Of a stretch of 39,193 bases of DNA, positions 8,100 to 16,908 are shown in pieces (the stretch's first letter is position 1; every line of letters starts with the position of its first letter). The notes beneath the pieces are model-generated. The model worked only from the letters and a program-made list of their open reading frames with translations, made no database searches and was not told where the DNA came from. The position numbers and the translations under genes were made by a program. Origin of the DNA: Burkholderiaceae bacterium (GTDB lineage: Bacteria > Pseudomonadota > Gammaproteobacteria > Burkholderiales > Burkholderiaceae); the NCBI GenBank assembly GCA_947482555.1, contig CANKKB010000003.1, positions 1-39,193 on the forward strand, read 5' to 3'.

Positions 8100-9371
8100 T
8101 CAATTCATCATTTCAAGTGCAGGCTTTTTTCTCATTAGATAAAGGCCGATACAAAACCCCAACACGCCTAAGGCGGCAACGTAGTATGCGGGTGCCATTG
8201 CATTCAAGGGAATTAACAGACTGATAAAAATTGGGGTAAGCCCACCAAAAATTGCATAAGCGACATTGTAGGAAAAGGATAGCCCTGAGAACCTTACAGC
8301 CGCAGGAAAGGCCATTACCCCAACTGCAGGAATAATGGCAATAACGCCAACAAAAAATCCATTGAGGCCATAGAGAAGAAAAAGATGCTCAGCTGAAATT
8401 GCCAACTGTTGGTAAAAAATAATTGAAGTGGCTGCAAGTCCAATTGAGCCAATCAGCATGACTCGTCCTGCATTGAATTTTCCTGCTAAAGCACCAAATA
8501 CTAAACACCCGGCTGTTAAGCATAGGGTTGCAAAAATATTAGCCTCAAGTGCCAGTCTAGCGGGCACTTTAAATAAAGTTTGTAGTAAGGTGGGAGTCAT
8601 TAATATCATCGTCACAATTGCTGCAGATAACATCCAGGTCATTAATGCAGTTAAAACGACAGCCGGCCGATGTGCGCGTAAAACTACCTTTAAAGGCAGT
8701 TCTTGGCGACTCAATTGCTGCTGCATAGCTTTGAAAACTGGTGTTTCATGTAACCACTGCCGCAGAAATACTGCAATGATTCCAAAAACGCCACCTAATA
8801 TAAAAGGGGCACGCCATCCACCGCCTAAAATTTGCTCTGGTGTGTAAAAGGTATTAACTAAAACGGCGACGATGGCGCCGAGAAAAATTCCACCCGTTAA
8901 TCCTGCAGTTAAAACAGCACAAGCAAAACTGACGTAACGCGGAGCAACATGTTCTGCAACAAAAACCCATGCCCCCGGAACTTCACCACCAATAGCTGCA
9001 CCTTGCATCATCCGAAAAAATAATAAAATAATCGGTGCATAAATACCGATATCAGCATACGTGGGCATGAGCCCAATAGCCAGAGTGGGAATTGCCATTA
9101 AAAATATACTGAGCGTAAACATTTTTTTGCGCCCACGGGTATCACCAAAGTGCGCCATCACAATACCCCCAATGGGACGCACTAAATATCCTGCCGCAAA
9201 AATACCAAAGGTTTGTAATTGACGCAGCCAGTCGGGCATATTGGCAGGGAAAAATAATGCGCCAATGGAGGTGGCAAAATAAACAAAGATAATAAAGTCG
9301 TAAAATTCGAGTACGCCACCGAGCGCTGATAGGCTCAAAATTTTTAATTCAGAACGACTAAGTGAGCTCAT
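8100..9371 (-). CDS. MFS transporter, metabolite:H+ symporter (MHS) family
   Basis: A 423-aa inner-membrane transporter with about 12 hydrophobic segments. The N-terminal GGVLEFYDFIIFVYFA and GYLVRPIGGIVMAHFGD are characteristic of the ShiA/ProP/KgtP-type MHS family, and GDTRGRKKMF matches the conserved MFS loop-2/3 motif. Family members import organic acids or zwitterions with protons. It is the first gene of the minus-strand operon and its stop nearly touches the CoA-transferase start, so it probably imports that enzyme's substrate (inference). The start was moved from TTG 9374 to the adjacent ATG 9371. The plus-strand 139-aa ORF inside it is a shadow. Confidence 0.92.
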   Translation of the reverse strand: MSSLSRSELKILSLSALGGVLEFYDFIIFVYFATSIGALFFPANMPDWLRQLQTFGIFAAGYLVRPIGGIVMAHFGDTRGRKKMFTLSIFLMAIPTLAIGLMPTYADIGIYAPIILLFFRMMQGAAIGGEVPGAWVFVAEHVAPRYVSFACAVLTAGLTGGIFLGAIVAVLVNTFYTPEQILGGGWRAPFILGGVFGIIAVFLRQWLHETPVFKAMQQQLSRQELPLKVVLRAHRPAVVLTALMTWMLSAAIVTMILMTPTLLQTLFKVPARLALEANIFATLCLTAGCLVFGALAGKFNAGRVMLIGSIGLAATSIIFYQQLAISAEHLFLLYGLNGFFVGVIAIIPAVGVMAFPAAVRFSGLSFSYNVAYAIFGGLTPIFISLLIPLNAMAPAYYVAALGVLGFCIGLYLMRKKPALEMMN

Positions 9372-9419
9372 CAATAAGATCTTTTAAATGATTAGCCAAT
9401 TGGCTAGCGAAGCTTGTTA

Positions 9420-9782
9420 TTACTTTTTGTAATTGCTAGGTTTACATTGATATTCAGTAATTTTGTTGCTGTCAGCAAGATCTTGCACTTTCATCGTGCC
9501 AGCTTTTGGGTTAATGACCGTAATTGAGTTGCCAGTACTGCTTTTATAATTAATGTTGTAAATACCATTCAGTTTGGATATCTGCGCCACCCCACCCAAA
9601 GCATCAGTTTTGCCATCCTTCATTACTAACTCATCAATTTGATAGACCCATTGGCCTTTTTGGTGGTGCACTTGAATCAATAAGTTAGTTGATGAGTTAG
9701 CCTCAGCGCAGACTAGCCGAACCCCTTTAGCGTGGGCGCTAAAGGAAAAAAGAATGCCCAATATTAGTATAAATAGCTTCAT
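9420..9782 (-). CDS. Small exported protein of unknown function
   Basis: A 120-aa protein with a clear signal peptide (MKLFILILGILFSFSAHAKG, cleavage near AHA). The mature part has short beta-like stretches and two cysteines (LVCAEAN and QCKPSN) that could form a disulfide. I recognise no family. It lies 48 nt upstream of the MHS transporter on the same strand. It may be the first gene of that transcript or a separate unit; I see no terminator between them. It probably resides in the periplasm. Confidence 0.75.
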   Translation of the reverse strand: MKLFILILGILFSFSAHAKGVRLVCAEANSSTNLLIQVHHQKGQWVYQIDELVMKDGKTDALGGVAQISKLNGIYNINYKSSTGNSITVINPKAGTMKVQDLADSNKITEYQCKPSNYKK

Positions 9783-9913
9783 TTCTAACCCTTTAAAAAC
9801 ATCTCTTAATTATCACCTAATTAGACGCGGCAATGCTGGCTATCCTAATAATCATAGGAGAGCCGCTAATTCCTGTTATAAATATAGCTATATTGGTCTT
9901 TGGAGGGTGCAGT

Positions 9914-11020
9914 ATGCGTTTTAGAGGTATCCGCGGATTTGTTTATGGCTTGAGCTGCATACTTTGGTGTGTTTCATTTAACACTTTTGCCCATCGCGCC
10001 AATGAGCCCGAGCATCAGATATATCCCGAAGGGAATTTGCCCCTTGAAAACGGTGCATTTATACGCGTGTTCTCTTTAAGCTATACCACGCAAGGTACCT
10101 TAAATAAAGATAAAAGTAATGCTATTTTGGTGGTTACAGCCATAGGTGGCAACCATCATCGCCTCGATTATTTAATTGGTCCAGGTAAAGCGCTGGATCC
10201 TGAAAAATATTTCATTATTTCTACCGATGCCATTGGCAATGGTCTCACCACTTCTCCATCAAATAGTAAATTACAACCCAATACAAGTTTCCCTGAATTT
10301 AATATTCGCGATATGGTGAGCTCGCAATATCGTCTTGTTAGCGATTATTTTGGCATTACTAAATTGGTAGCCGTCATCGGCGCTTCAATGGGTGGTATGC
10401 AAGCCTTGCAATGGGGCGTTTCCTACCCTTATGCCATGCAAGCCATTATTCCAATTGTGCCCCTTGCAAAAACACCGCCATGGACCACGGGCGTCTTAGA
10501 AATGCTGCGCCAAAGCATTATGTCTGACCCAAATTACCGTGATGGTCAATACGATAAACCGCTGGAAGCAGGAATGCGGCTGTGGTCCGGCTGGCTTAGT
10601 GGGGTTATTGTGCGCACCCCCGCCTACCAAAATCAATTGATTGACTCGCCTGCAGCTGAAATTGAAGCGCTACGTAAAATTCAAGATGCAGGATGGAAGA
10701 GGATGGATGCGAATGATTGGATTTGGCAATCGCGTGCATACGACCGCCACGATGTCGGTCAAACTGCTGGCTTTAATGGTGATACTTCTGCAGCACTGCG
10801 TTCGATTAAAGCGAAAACCCTCATTCTTGCCGGCACTGGCGACTTGCTTAATCCAGAAGCAGACGCTCTGAAAACTGCCAAGCTTATTCCTAATGCGAAA
10901 TATATTGCAATTAATGATCGCTTACCGATGGGACACTACTCTGGCGCGGGTGCCACCAAAGAAGAAAACGATTTGCAAAACCAAGTCATTAAAAGCTTCT
11001 TGGCAACTCTAAAACCTTAA
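9914..11020 (+). CDS. Exported alpha/beta hydrolase of the MetX (homoserine O-acetyltransferase) family
   Basis: The ORF track starts at 9833, but ATG 9914 follows a strong ribosome site (GGAGG at 9902-9906) and gives a signal peptide (RGFVYGLSCILWCVSFNTFAHRA), so I use it: 368 aa. The fold matches MetX-type acyltransferases. The nucleophile elbow is VIGASMGGMQALQW, the acid region is LILAGTGDLLNPEA, and the late His is in MGHYSGAG. MetX in methionine synthesis is cytoplasmic, so an exported member is unlikely to perform that step; a periplasmic esterase or acyltransferase role is inferred. It stands alone between a divergent small-protein gene and amtB. An AT-rich 14-bp palindrome (9881-9894) lies upstream, within the likely promoter region. 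Confidence 0.87.
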   Translation: MRFRGIRGFVYGLSCILWCVSFNTFAHRANEPEHQIYPEGNLPLENGAFIRVFSLSYTTQGTLNKDKSNAILVVTAIGGNHHRLDYLIGPGKALDPEKYFIISTDAIGNGLTTSPSNSKLQPNTSFPEFNIRDMVSSQYRLVSDYFGITKLVAVIGASMGGMQALQWGVSYPYAMQAIIPIVPLAKTPPWTTGVLEMLRQSIMSDPNYRDGQYDKPLEAGMRLWSGWLSGVIVRTPAYQNQLIDSPAAEIEALRKIQDAGWKRMDANDWIWQSRAYDRHDVGQTAGFNGDTSAALRSIKAKTLILAGTGDLLNPEADALKTAKLIPNAKYIAINDRLPMGHYSGAGATKEENDLQNQVIKSFLATLKP

Positions 11021-11143
11021 GGATAGAGTCTTCGCTACAAGCCGGCAGCGCTTACTGAGTGGGCACTCAACAGATATTGTCCTCGGTTGACCTAAAAATT
11101 AGTTTATATTAGCGCTCAATATTATTACAAAAATAAGGGGAAT

Positions 11144-12346
11144 ATGGAAAATCTGAAGCCAGCTATCGATGCGCTTTTTATTATGTTGGGCGCAGTCATG
11201 GTTTTAGCCATGCATGCCGGCTTTGCTTTTTTAGAGCTTGGCACGGTCCGGGAAAAAAATCAAGTCAATGCTTTGGTCAAAATTTTGATTGATTTTGCTG
11301 TCTCGACAATTGCCTATTTTTTTATTGGCTATGGGCTCGCATATGGCATTGGCTTTTGGGATTCGGCCACTGTGTTGTCACAAAAAAGTGGCTTTGAACT
11401 AGTCAAATTCTTCTTTTTACTCACCTTTGCTGCTGCAATACCCGCGATTGTATCTGGCGGTATTGCCGAGCGCGCTAAATTTAATCCACAATTAATTGCC
11501 ACATTTATTTTGGTTGGCTTTCTTTATCCTTTTTTTGAAGGCATTGTTTGGAATCAAAACTATGGTATTCAAGCTTGGATCAAAAGCCTCACCGGGGAAG
11601 AATTTCATGACTTTGCTGGCTCAATCGTCGTGCATGCTGTCGGCGGCTGGATTGCTTTGCCAGCAATTATTTTATTAGGCTCACGTTATGGTCGATACAA
11701 CAAGGATGGCAAAGTCTCAGCGCATCCGCCCTCGAGCATTCCGTTTCTCGCCTTAGGCGCATGGATTCTGACCGTAGGTTGGTTTGGCTTTAATGTGATG
11801 AGCGCACAAACAATCGACAAGATGAGTGGCCTAGTGGCAATGAACTCCCTGATGGCTATGGTTGGTGGCACTCTGGCTGCATGGATGGTCGGTAAGAATG
11901 ATCCTGGCTTCGCCTATAACGGACCACTAGCTGGTTTAGTTGCCGTTTGTGCTGGCTCAGATTTAATGCATCCAGTAGGCGCCCTAGTGGTTGGGCTCGT
12001 TGCTGGCGCCCTCTTTGTCAAAGTCTTCACCTTAGAACAAAATCGCTGGCGCATTGATGATGTACTGGGAGTGTGGCCCTTACATGGCTTATGCGGGCTT
12101 TGGGGCGGACTAGCAGCTGGCATCTTTGGCCAAAAATTTTTGGGTGGAATAGGTGGTATATCTTTTTCAGCACAGTTAATTGGCTCAGCCCTTGGGGTAA
12201 CAATCGCACTTGTTGGTGGTTTTATTGTGTATGGCGTTCTGAAACGTATGATGGGACTAAAACTAAGCCCCGAAGAAGAACATGCTGGCGCTGATTTAAG
12301 TATTCATCAAATTACCTCAACTCCAGGCAAAGAGTCGGTATGGTAG
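11144..12346 (+). CDS. amtB: Ammonium channel Amt/AmtB
   Basis: A 400-aa inner-membrane ammonium transporter with about 11 membrane segments. Conserved Amt residues are visible: Asp156 and the pore His164 in DFAGSIVVHAVGG, the Phe-gate region LLTFAAAIPAIVSGGIAERAKF, WFGFNVMSA, and the second pore His314 in PLHGLCGLWGG. It has no cleavable leader, unlike E. coli AmtB, and begins directly with the first segment. No glnK partner lies next to it, so PII control would have to act from another locus. A ribosome site (AAGGGG) precedes the ATG. I did not find a convincing sigma54 promoter in the 123-nt upstream gap, only a TGAGTG-GG-CACTCA dyad of unknown meaning. Confidence 0.95.
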   Translation: MENLKPAIDALFIMLGAVMVLAMHAGFAFLELGTVREKNQVNALVKILIDFAVSTIAYFFIGYGLAYGIGFWDSATVLSQKSGFELVKFFFLLTFAAAIPAIVSGGIAERAKFNPQLIATFILVGFLYPFFEGIVWNQNYGIQAWIKSLTGEEFHDFAGSIVVHAVGGWIALPAIILLGSRYGRYNKDGKVSAHPPSSIPFLALGAWILTVGWFGFNVMSAQTIDKMSGLVAMNSLMAMVGGTLAAWMVGKNDPGFAYNGPLAGLVAVCAGSDLMHPVGALVVGLVAGALFVKVFTLEQNRWRIDDVLGVWPLHGLCGLWGGLAAGIFGQKFLGGIGGISFSAQLIGSALGVTIALVGGFIVYGVLKRMMGLKLSPEEEHAGADLSIHQITSTPGKESVW

Positions 12347-12415
12347 AAACTAATGCATACTGCTTGCTGAACTAATACTTATTTCCCACTAACTTATATT
12401 GATTGAAAGCGAAAA

Positions 12416-12898
12416 ATGATCCCTTTATTCAAAAAATATCTTTCATTAGACCGTCTTATAGCAATTGCCCTATTTACTGCAAGCGCTAATGTGCTGGCCG
12501 TCTCACACGTAGGCGGAGAAGTGCCCTATGAAAACATCGAAGCCACGGTCATTCCTTTAGTGGATGGACCTAAAACCATTTTGGGGCAATCATTTAAATA
12601 TCCGAGTGGCACACCACTAATTAATGCTTTCAACATTAATATACCTGTAGGTAAGAAAACTTCACTGCATAAACATGCGGTTCCACTATTTGTATATGTT
12701 GTTTCCGGCGAAATGATAGTTGACTATGGCAGCAAAGGTAAGCGTACTTTTAAAGCTGGGGCTGCATACATAGAAGCAATTGAATGGTGCCATATTGCTC
12801 AAGCAGTTGGAAATCAACCGACAAAAATTATTGGGGTTTATCTGGGTCAAGAAAAACCCGATCAAATTAAGCCAGAGACGTGCAGCAAACCCAATTAA
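12416..12898 (+). CDS. Exported cupin-domain protein
   Basis: A 160-aa protein with an N-terminal hydrophobic leader (LIAIALFTASANVLAVS), so probably periplasmic. One cupin_2 domain follows, with metal-ligand-like histidines in SLHKHAVPLFVYVVSGE and WCHIAQAVG. Cupins of this kind bind a metal or small ligand; the reaction is not predictable. It lies 69 nt after amtB and may be read from the same promoter. Its last four bases overlap the convergent NTF2-like gene, leaving no room for a terminator between them. Confidence 0.83.
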   Translation: MIPLFKKYLSLDRLIAIALFTASANVLAVSHVGGEVPYENIEATVIPLVDGPKTILGQSFKYPSGTPLINAFNINIPVGKKTSLHKHAVPLFVYVVSGEMIVDYGSKGKRTFKAGAAYIEAIEWCHIAQAVGNQPTKIIGVYLGQEKPDQIKPETCSKPN

Positions 12899-13266
12899 AG
12901 TGCTCTTAAATTGGCGATACTAATCATCTGCCAAGTACCTTGATTTTGCTTCCAAACACTTAGACGAGCAAAAGACTTAGCTGGAAGTCTTTTGCCGTCA
13001 ATAGTTTCTTCAACGGCCAGCATATTTGTGACGACTAGGCAATCATCTGCCTGCGTCACCTTAAAATCGCTTACTGTACATTTACCAATCTTTTCATTTT
13101 TAATCATTTGAATCTCGGTAGCCCTATCACGGGCACCATCAGAATGAACTGATTGAAATCCGGGAGCAAACATGGCTTCTACGGCCGGCCAGTTACAGTC
13201 ACTAATCTCGGACAATAACTTTCGATAAAGGCGTTCACCTTCTGCTGCAATATTTATTTCCATCAT
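12895..13266 (-). CDS. NTF2-like (SnoaL/DUF4440-type) protein
   Basis: A 123-aa soluble protein with the typical small cone-fold pattern: an N-terminal helix (AEGERLYRKLLSEIS), MFAPGFQSVHSDG, and a final strand RLSVWKQNQGTWQMISIANL. Members act as small enzymes or ligand-binding proteins, and this one cannot be assigned further. Two tandem ATGs occur; the first (13266) has a good GAGG ribosome site 7 nt upstream. It is on the same strand as the nitrate cluster, 95 nt after the nitroreductase, so it could be a distal operon gene, but no functional link is evident. Confidence 0.75.
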   Translation of the reverse strand: MMEINIAAEGERLYRKLLSEISDCNWPAVEAMFAPGFQSVHSDGARDRATEIQMIKNEKIGKCTVSDFKVTQADDCLVVTNMLAVEETIDGKRLPAKSFARLSVWKQNQGTWQMISIANLRAL

Positions 13267-13361
13267 CTCATTACCTCAAGGTTAACCATTAATCTTTATT
13301 AAAAATAATTGTAAACTGAAATGTAGAATATTATTTATGCAGCATGATTTCTTAAGCAAGG

Positions 13362-13949
13362 TTAACTCAGTATTGAGACAAACTCTGTAGGTAGCATTCG
13401 CGGTTTTTGTGGCGTCGACCGATCTGGTGTGCCAATATTGATAAAGCATAAAGGATCTTCATCCACACTAAGGCTAAATAAATCTCGAATGGGCTGCATA
13501 TACATCGACTTACCACTCGTTGGACTAGCCCCAAAGCCCATGGCATGTGCCATAAGAAAGATATTTTGAATAGCACACCCAGCAGAAATAATGCGTTCAC
13601 TTAATGGCACTGAATGATCGGAACCCCTTGCATTAACGACCAGCAGCATCACAAATGGTGCCCGATGTGCCTTAACCATCGCATCTTGAACTTGTTGGTC
13701 GGTGGCTGAAGAGTCTCGATCTAATAGCGATTTAGCAAATGCTTGGGCTAACTCCCCCCTTTTTTCGAGCGGGCATATCACAAAACGCCACGGACGGATT
13801 AACCCATGATCTGGTGCAGTTGCTGCCATTGAAAATAGGATATCTAACTGCCCCTGAGTTGGGCCAGGCTGAAATAAACGTTTTGGCAAAAAGGATTGGC
13901 GAGTTGAAATTAGAGTTTGGATTATTTCGCACAATTGACTATTGACCAT
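13362..13949 (-). CDS. Nitroreductase-family flavoprotein (YdjA-like)
   Basis: A 195-aa, single-domain nitroreductase. The segment ATAPDHGLIRPWRFVI near residue 45 and GFGASPTSGKSMYM around residue 138 are hallmarks of the short YdjA/TdsD-like subgroup, which binds FMN and uses NAD(P)H. The fold is cytoplasmic and dimeric in known members. It starts 35 nt after the narI stop on the same strand, so it is probably read through from the nar operon. Whether it reduces nitro-compounds arising during nitrate respiration or something unrelated is unknown. Confidence 0.87.
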   Translation of the reverse strand: MVNSQLCEIIQTLISTRQSFLPKRLFQPGPTQGQLDILFSMAATAPDHGLIRPWRFVICPLEKRGELAQAFAKSLLDRDSSATDQQVQDAMVKAHRAPFVMLLVVNARGSDHSVPLSERIISAGCAIQNIFLMAHAMGFGASPTSGKSMYMQPIRDLFSLSVDEDPLCFINIGTPDRSTPQKPRMLPTEFVSILS

Positions 13950-13984
13950 TTTTTTATTTCCCGTGATTCATTACTAAGTATTGA

Positions 13985-14686
13985 CTATTTTCTACCAATA
14001 CCAAGACGTCTGCTGCGCACAATTTGATATGGGCGAAATAAATAGGTGATAGAGGCAAAGCCGCTCCAAATATGCACCAGCCGGGTAAAGGGAAAAATTA
14101 GAAACAGTGTCATCCCCAAAAACATATGTAGGCGAAATACCCAATTAACTCCACTTAATAACTCAACTGCACCGCCCTGAAATGCCATAATATGTTGCGC
14201 CCAACCAGCCAGCTTCAGCATCATCGAGCCATCTAAGTGAGATGCCGATAATGGAATTGTCGCTAACCCAAGTACCAGTTGTATCCATAAAATAAGTAAA
14301 AGTAAAATATCGCTAGGCTTACTAGTAAGCCGAATACGATCATCCATTAAACGCCGATACAATAAAATACTTAAACCAACCAATCCAAAGATGCCTGCAA
14401 TGCCGCCCGTTATCATAGCAACAAGTTGCTTATCACCGGCAGCAATAAAGGACTCATAAAAGAAATGGGGAGTGAGCATCCCAAAGAAGTGTCCAAAGAA
14501 CAAAAATAACACGCCAATATGAAATAACATACTACCTAAGCGTAGTTGTTTTTTACGCAATAGCTGGCTTGAATCACTTTTCCAAGTGTATTGATCGCGA
14601 TCAAATCGAATTAAACTGCCTAAAAAAAATATCGTTAGACATATGTAGGGATAAATTCCAAAAATAAATACCTCTAAATAGTTCAT
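13985..14686 (-). CDS. narI: Respiratory nitrate reductase, gamma subunit (cytochrome b)
   Basis: A 233-aa membrane anchor that oxidises quinol and passes electrons to NarH. It has five hydrophobic segments. All four heme b ligands match E. coli NarI in number as well as context: His56 and His66 (LFHIGVLFLFFGHFFGM), and His187 and His205 (FRLH and TRLVH). The C-terminus is basic (IVRSRRLGIGRK), as expected for the cytoplasmic side. The ATG overlaps the narJ stop in ATGA, implying translational coupling. It is the last core gene of narK1K2GHJI. Confidence 0.97.
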   Translation of the reverse strand: MNYLEVFIFGIYPYICLTIFFLGSLIRFDRDQYTWKSDSSQLLRKKQLRLGSMLFHIGVLFLFFGHFFGMLTPHFFYESFIAAGDKQLVAMITGGIAGIFGLVGLSILLYRRLMDDRIRLTSKPSDILLLLILWIQLVLGLATIPLSASHLDGSMMLKLAGWAQHIMAFQGGAVELLSGVNWVFRLHMFLGMTLFLIFPFTRLVHIWSGFASITYLFRPYQIVRSRRLGIGRK

Positions 14687-15360
14687 GCTTGAACTCCTTG
14701 TTTATCTTTAGCACGTTGAATAAAATGAAGTGGCTGTTCATCTCCCGGCTTGCCTTGGCCTTGAGTAGTGCATCCCCCAAATGCAGGAGGTTCTGCCCAA
14801 GTCTCGTCAATTGATTCGTCTTTAATCTTGAGGTCAAGGATTTTTACTTTCTCTCCAGAATATTCAATTGCAGCAGCGATTACCCATGCATACCTACTTT
14901 GGCGGGCTACTAATGCGCTATAAATTGAATTTAAAATATGTTCCATTTCTGCGATAAATTGCCTCGACTGAGCTAGCTCTAAAGTGGAAGCAAACTCCAG
15001 CACAATTGATAATTGATCTGGTAATTCATTGGTTGCAAGTATCAAGCCACCTGCCTTATAGGTCTGCAATAAATCAACCATCGCTTGTCCACGTTCACGT
15101 GAGTCGCCATGCACGTGCTCAAATAAATGCAAGGAGGTAGCCCTTCCCCGATCAAAATACTCTACATATTCCTCCTGCAGTACATAAAGATCTGTTGTTT
15201 TTAAATATTGTATTAACTCATTTAATCCAATTTCTACGGACTTGCTTATTTTCGGCAAGGCAATAACTATAGGCTTCATTTCTAATAAATTTTCACGAAG
15301 CTCGGCATCGGGATATTGAAGTAATCTAGATAAAGCACGTAGCGATAATAAATCTTTCAT
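14683..15360 (-). CDS. narJ: Nitrate reductase assembly chaperone
   Basis: A TorD/NarJ-type chaperone needed to load the molybdenum cofactor into NarG before membrane attachment; it is not part of the mature enzyme. The N-terminal LRALSRLLQYPDAELRENL and the later EEYVEYFDRGRATSLHLFEHVHGDSRERGQAM are strongly NarJ-like. The ORF track starts at 15366; the second ATG (15360) is six bases behind an AAGGGG ribosome site and is preferred (225 aa). It follows narH closely and overlaps narI by four bases. The C-terminal tail (GGCTTQGQGKPG) resembles the variable tail seen in NarJ proteins. Confidence 0.95.
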   Translation of the reverse strand: MKDLLSLRALSRLLQYPDAELRENLLEMKPIVIALPKISKSVEIGLNELIQYLKTTDLYVLQEEYVEYFDRGRATSLHLFEHVHGDSRERGQAMVDLLQTYKAGGLILATNELPDQLSIVLEFASTLELAQSRQFIAEMEHILNSIYSALVARQSRYAWVIAAAIEYSGEKVKILDLKIKDESIDETWAEPPAFGGCTTQGQGKPGDEQPLHFIQRAKDKQGVQA

Positions 15361-15370
15361 CTGCATCCCC

Positions 15371-16894
15371 TTAAGCGCTTAGGTTAATTGGAATCGTGCG
15401 GCGCTTAGTTCCACCAAAGAGGCTAGCTTCTGAATCCCCATCTGAACAGCCATTGCCGAATGTAAAACCGCAACTTCCCTTCATCTCAAATGTGTTTTCT
15501 GCATATTCACGATGCGTAGTGGGTATCACGAAACGATCTTCGTAGTTTGCAATTGCCATAATTTGATACATATCTTCAACTTGACTCGCAGAAATTCCGG
15601 CTTGATTTAAAGCGGCATGATTTTCAGTGCCATTGACATGTTTATCACGTTGCCAAGCTCGCATTGCAAGCATTTTTTCTAATGCAGCAACTACTGGAGC
15701 CTCATCTCCCGCCGTTAACATATTTGCCAAATATTGAATTGGAATGCGCAATTGCCTAACATCAGGAATATGGCCATTCACACCAACATATCCCGCCTCA
15801 ACTGCGCCAGTAATCGGAGAAAGTGGTGGCACATACCAAACCATGGGTAGGGTTCTATATTCAGGGTGCAGCGGCAAGGCAATTTTCCAGTCCATTGCCA
15901 TTTTGTAGACTGGACTTTTCTTAGCGGCATCTAACCAATTTTGCGGCACGCCGTCTTGTAAAGCTTGCTTTTGCACTACTGGATCATGTGGATCCAGAAA
16001 AATCTTTAATTGGGCTTCATATAAATTATTTTCTCCCTCAACGCTGGCAGCGTGTTCAATTTGATCAGCATCGTATAGCATGACACCCAAATATCGAATT
16101 CGACCTACACAAGTTTCTGAACAAACGGTAGGCTGTCCAGACTCGATGCGTGGGTAGCAAAAAATACACTTCTCAGCCTTACCACTCTTCCAGTTATAGT
16201 AAATCTTTTTATAAGGGCAGGCTGAAACACACATCCGCCAGCCGCGACACTTGTCTTGATCAATTAAGACAATGCCGTCTTCTTCGCGCTTATAAATTGA
16301 CCCCGACGGACATGAAGCTACACAGGCAGGGTTCAAGCAATGCTCACATAATCTTGGCATATACATCATGAAGGTATTTTCAAATTGCCCATAGACATCT
16401 TTTTGCATCTGATCAAAGTTGGTATCTTTACTCCGTTTAGAAAATTCACCACCTAAAATTTCTTCCCAGTTGGGTCCCCACTCAATTTTTTCCATTCGCT
16501 TCCCAGTAATTAAGCTTTTAGGCCGCGCAGTTGGGGTTGCCTTAGACTCTGGAGCATTTTGTAAGTGCTCGTAATCAAAGGTGAAAGGTTCGTAGTAATC
16601 ATCAATTTCAGGTAGATTAGGATTGCCAAATAAATTCATCCAGATTTTTGATCGACCGCCTTGCTTGGGCTCAAGCTTGCCATTACTTTTCCGAGTCCAG
16701 CCACCCTTCCACTTTTCTTGGTTTTCCCAATTTTTAGGATAACCAATACCAGGCTTTGTTTCTACGTTATTAAACCAGGCGTATTCCATGCCGGGACGAT
16801 TAGTCCAGACTTGTTTGCAGGTTACTGAGCAAGTATGGCAACCAATACATTTATCCAAGTTTAATACCATGCCAATTTGTGCGCGAATTTTCAT
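15371..16894 (-). CDS. narH: Respiratory nitrate reductase, beta subunit (Fe-S)
   Basis: A 507-aa electron-transfer subunit that carries four Fe-S clusters between NarI hemes and NarG. The cysteine groups are visible in order: CIGCHTCSVTCKQVW near the N-terminus, CEHCLNPACVASCP, CRGWRMCVSACPYKK, and CIFCYPRIESGQPTVCSETC. The Trp in CRGW replaces a cysteine and marks the [3Fe-4S] cluster, as in E. coli NarH. Length is normal. It sits 14 nt after narG with a good ribosome site (AAGGAA) and cannot be a formate dehydrogenase beta subunit given the flanking narG, narJ and narI. Confidence 0.97.
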   Translation of the reverse strand: MKIRAQIGMVLNLDKCIGCHTCSVTCKQVWTNRPGMEYAWFNNVETKPGIGYPKNWENQEKWKGGWTRKSNGKLEPKQGGRSKIWMNLFGNPNLPEIDDYYEPFTFDYEHLQNAPESKATPTARPKSLITGKRMEKIEWGPNWEEILGGEFSKRSKDTNFDQMQKDVYGQFENTFMMYMPRLCEHCLNPACVASCPSGSIYKREEDGIVLIDQDKCRGWRMCVSACPYKKIYYNWKSGKAEKCIFCYPRIESGQPTVCSETCVGRIRYLGVMLYDADQIEHAASVEGENNLYEAQLKIFLDPHDPVVQKQALQDGVPQNWLDAAKKSPVYKMAMDWKIALPLHPEYRTLPMVWYVPPLSPITGAVEAGYVGVNGHIPDVRQLRIPIQYLANMLTAGDEAPVVAALEKMLAMRAWQRDKHVNGTENHAALNQAGISASQVEDMYQIMAIANYEDRFVIPTTHREYAENTFEMKGSCGFTFGNGCSDGDSEASLFGGTKRRTIPINLSA

Positions 16895-16908
16895 TTTTAT
16901 TTTCCTTG

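Noticed and set aside
8428-8847. 139-aa plus-strand ORF
   Set aside because: It lies wholly inside the MHS transporter on the opposite strand and has a low-complexity, Thr/Ala/Lys-rich composition typical of a shadow frame.
11078-11100. Possible sigma54 promoter before amtB (GGGCAC at the -24 position)
   Set aside because: The -12 element lacks the required GC at the right spacing, and no NtrC-type site was seen.
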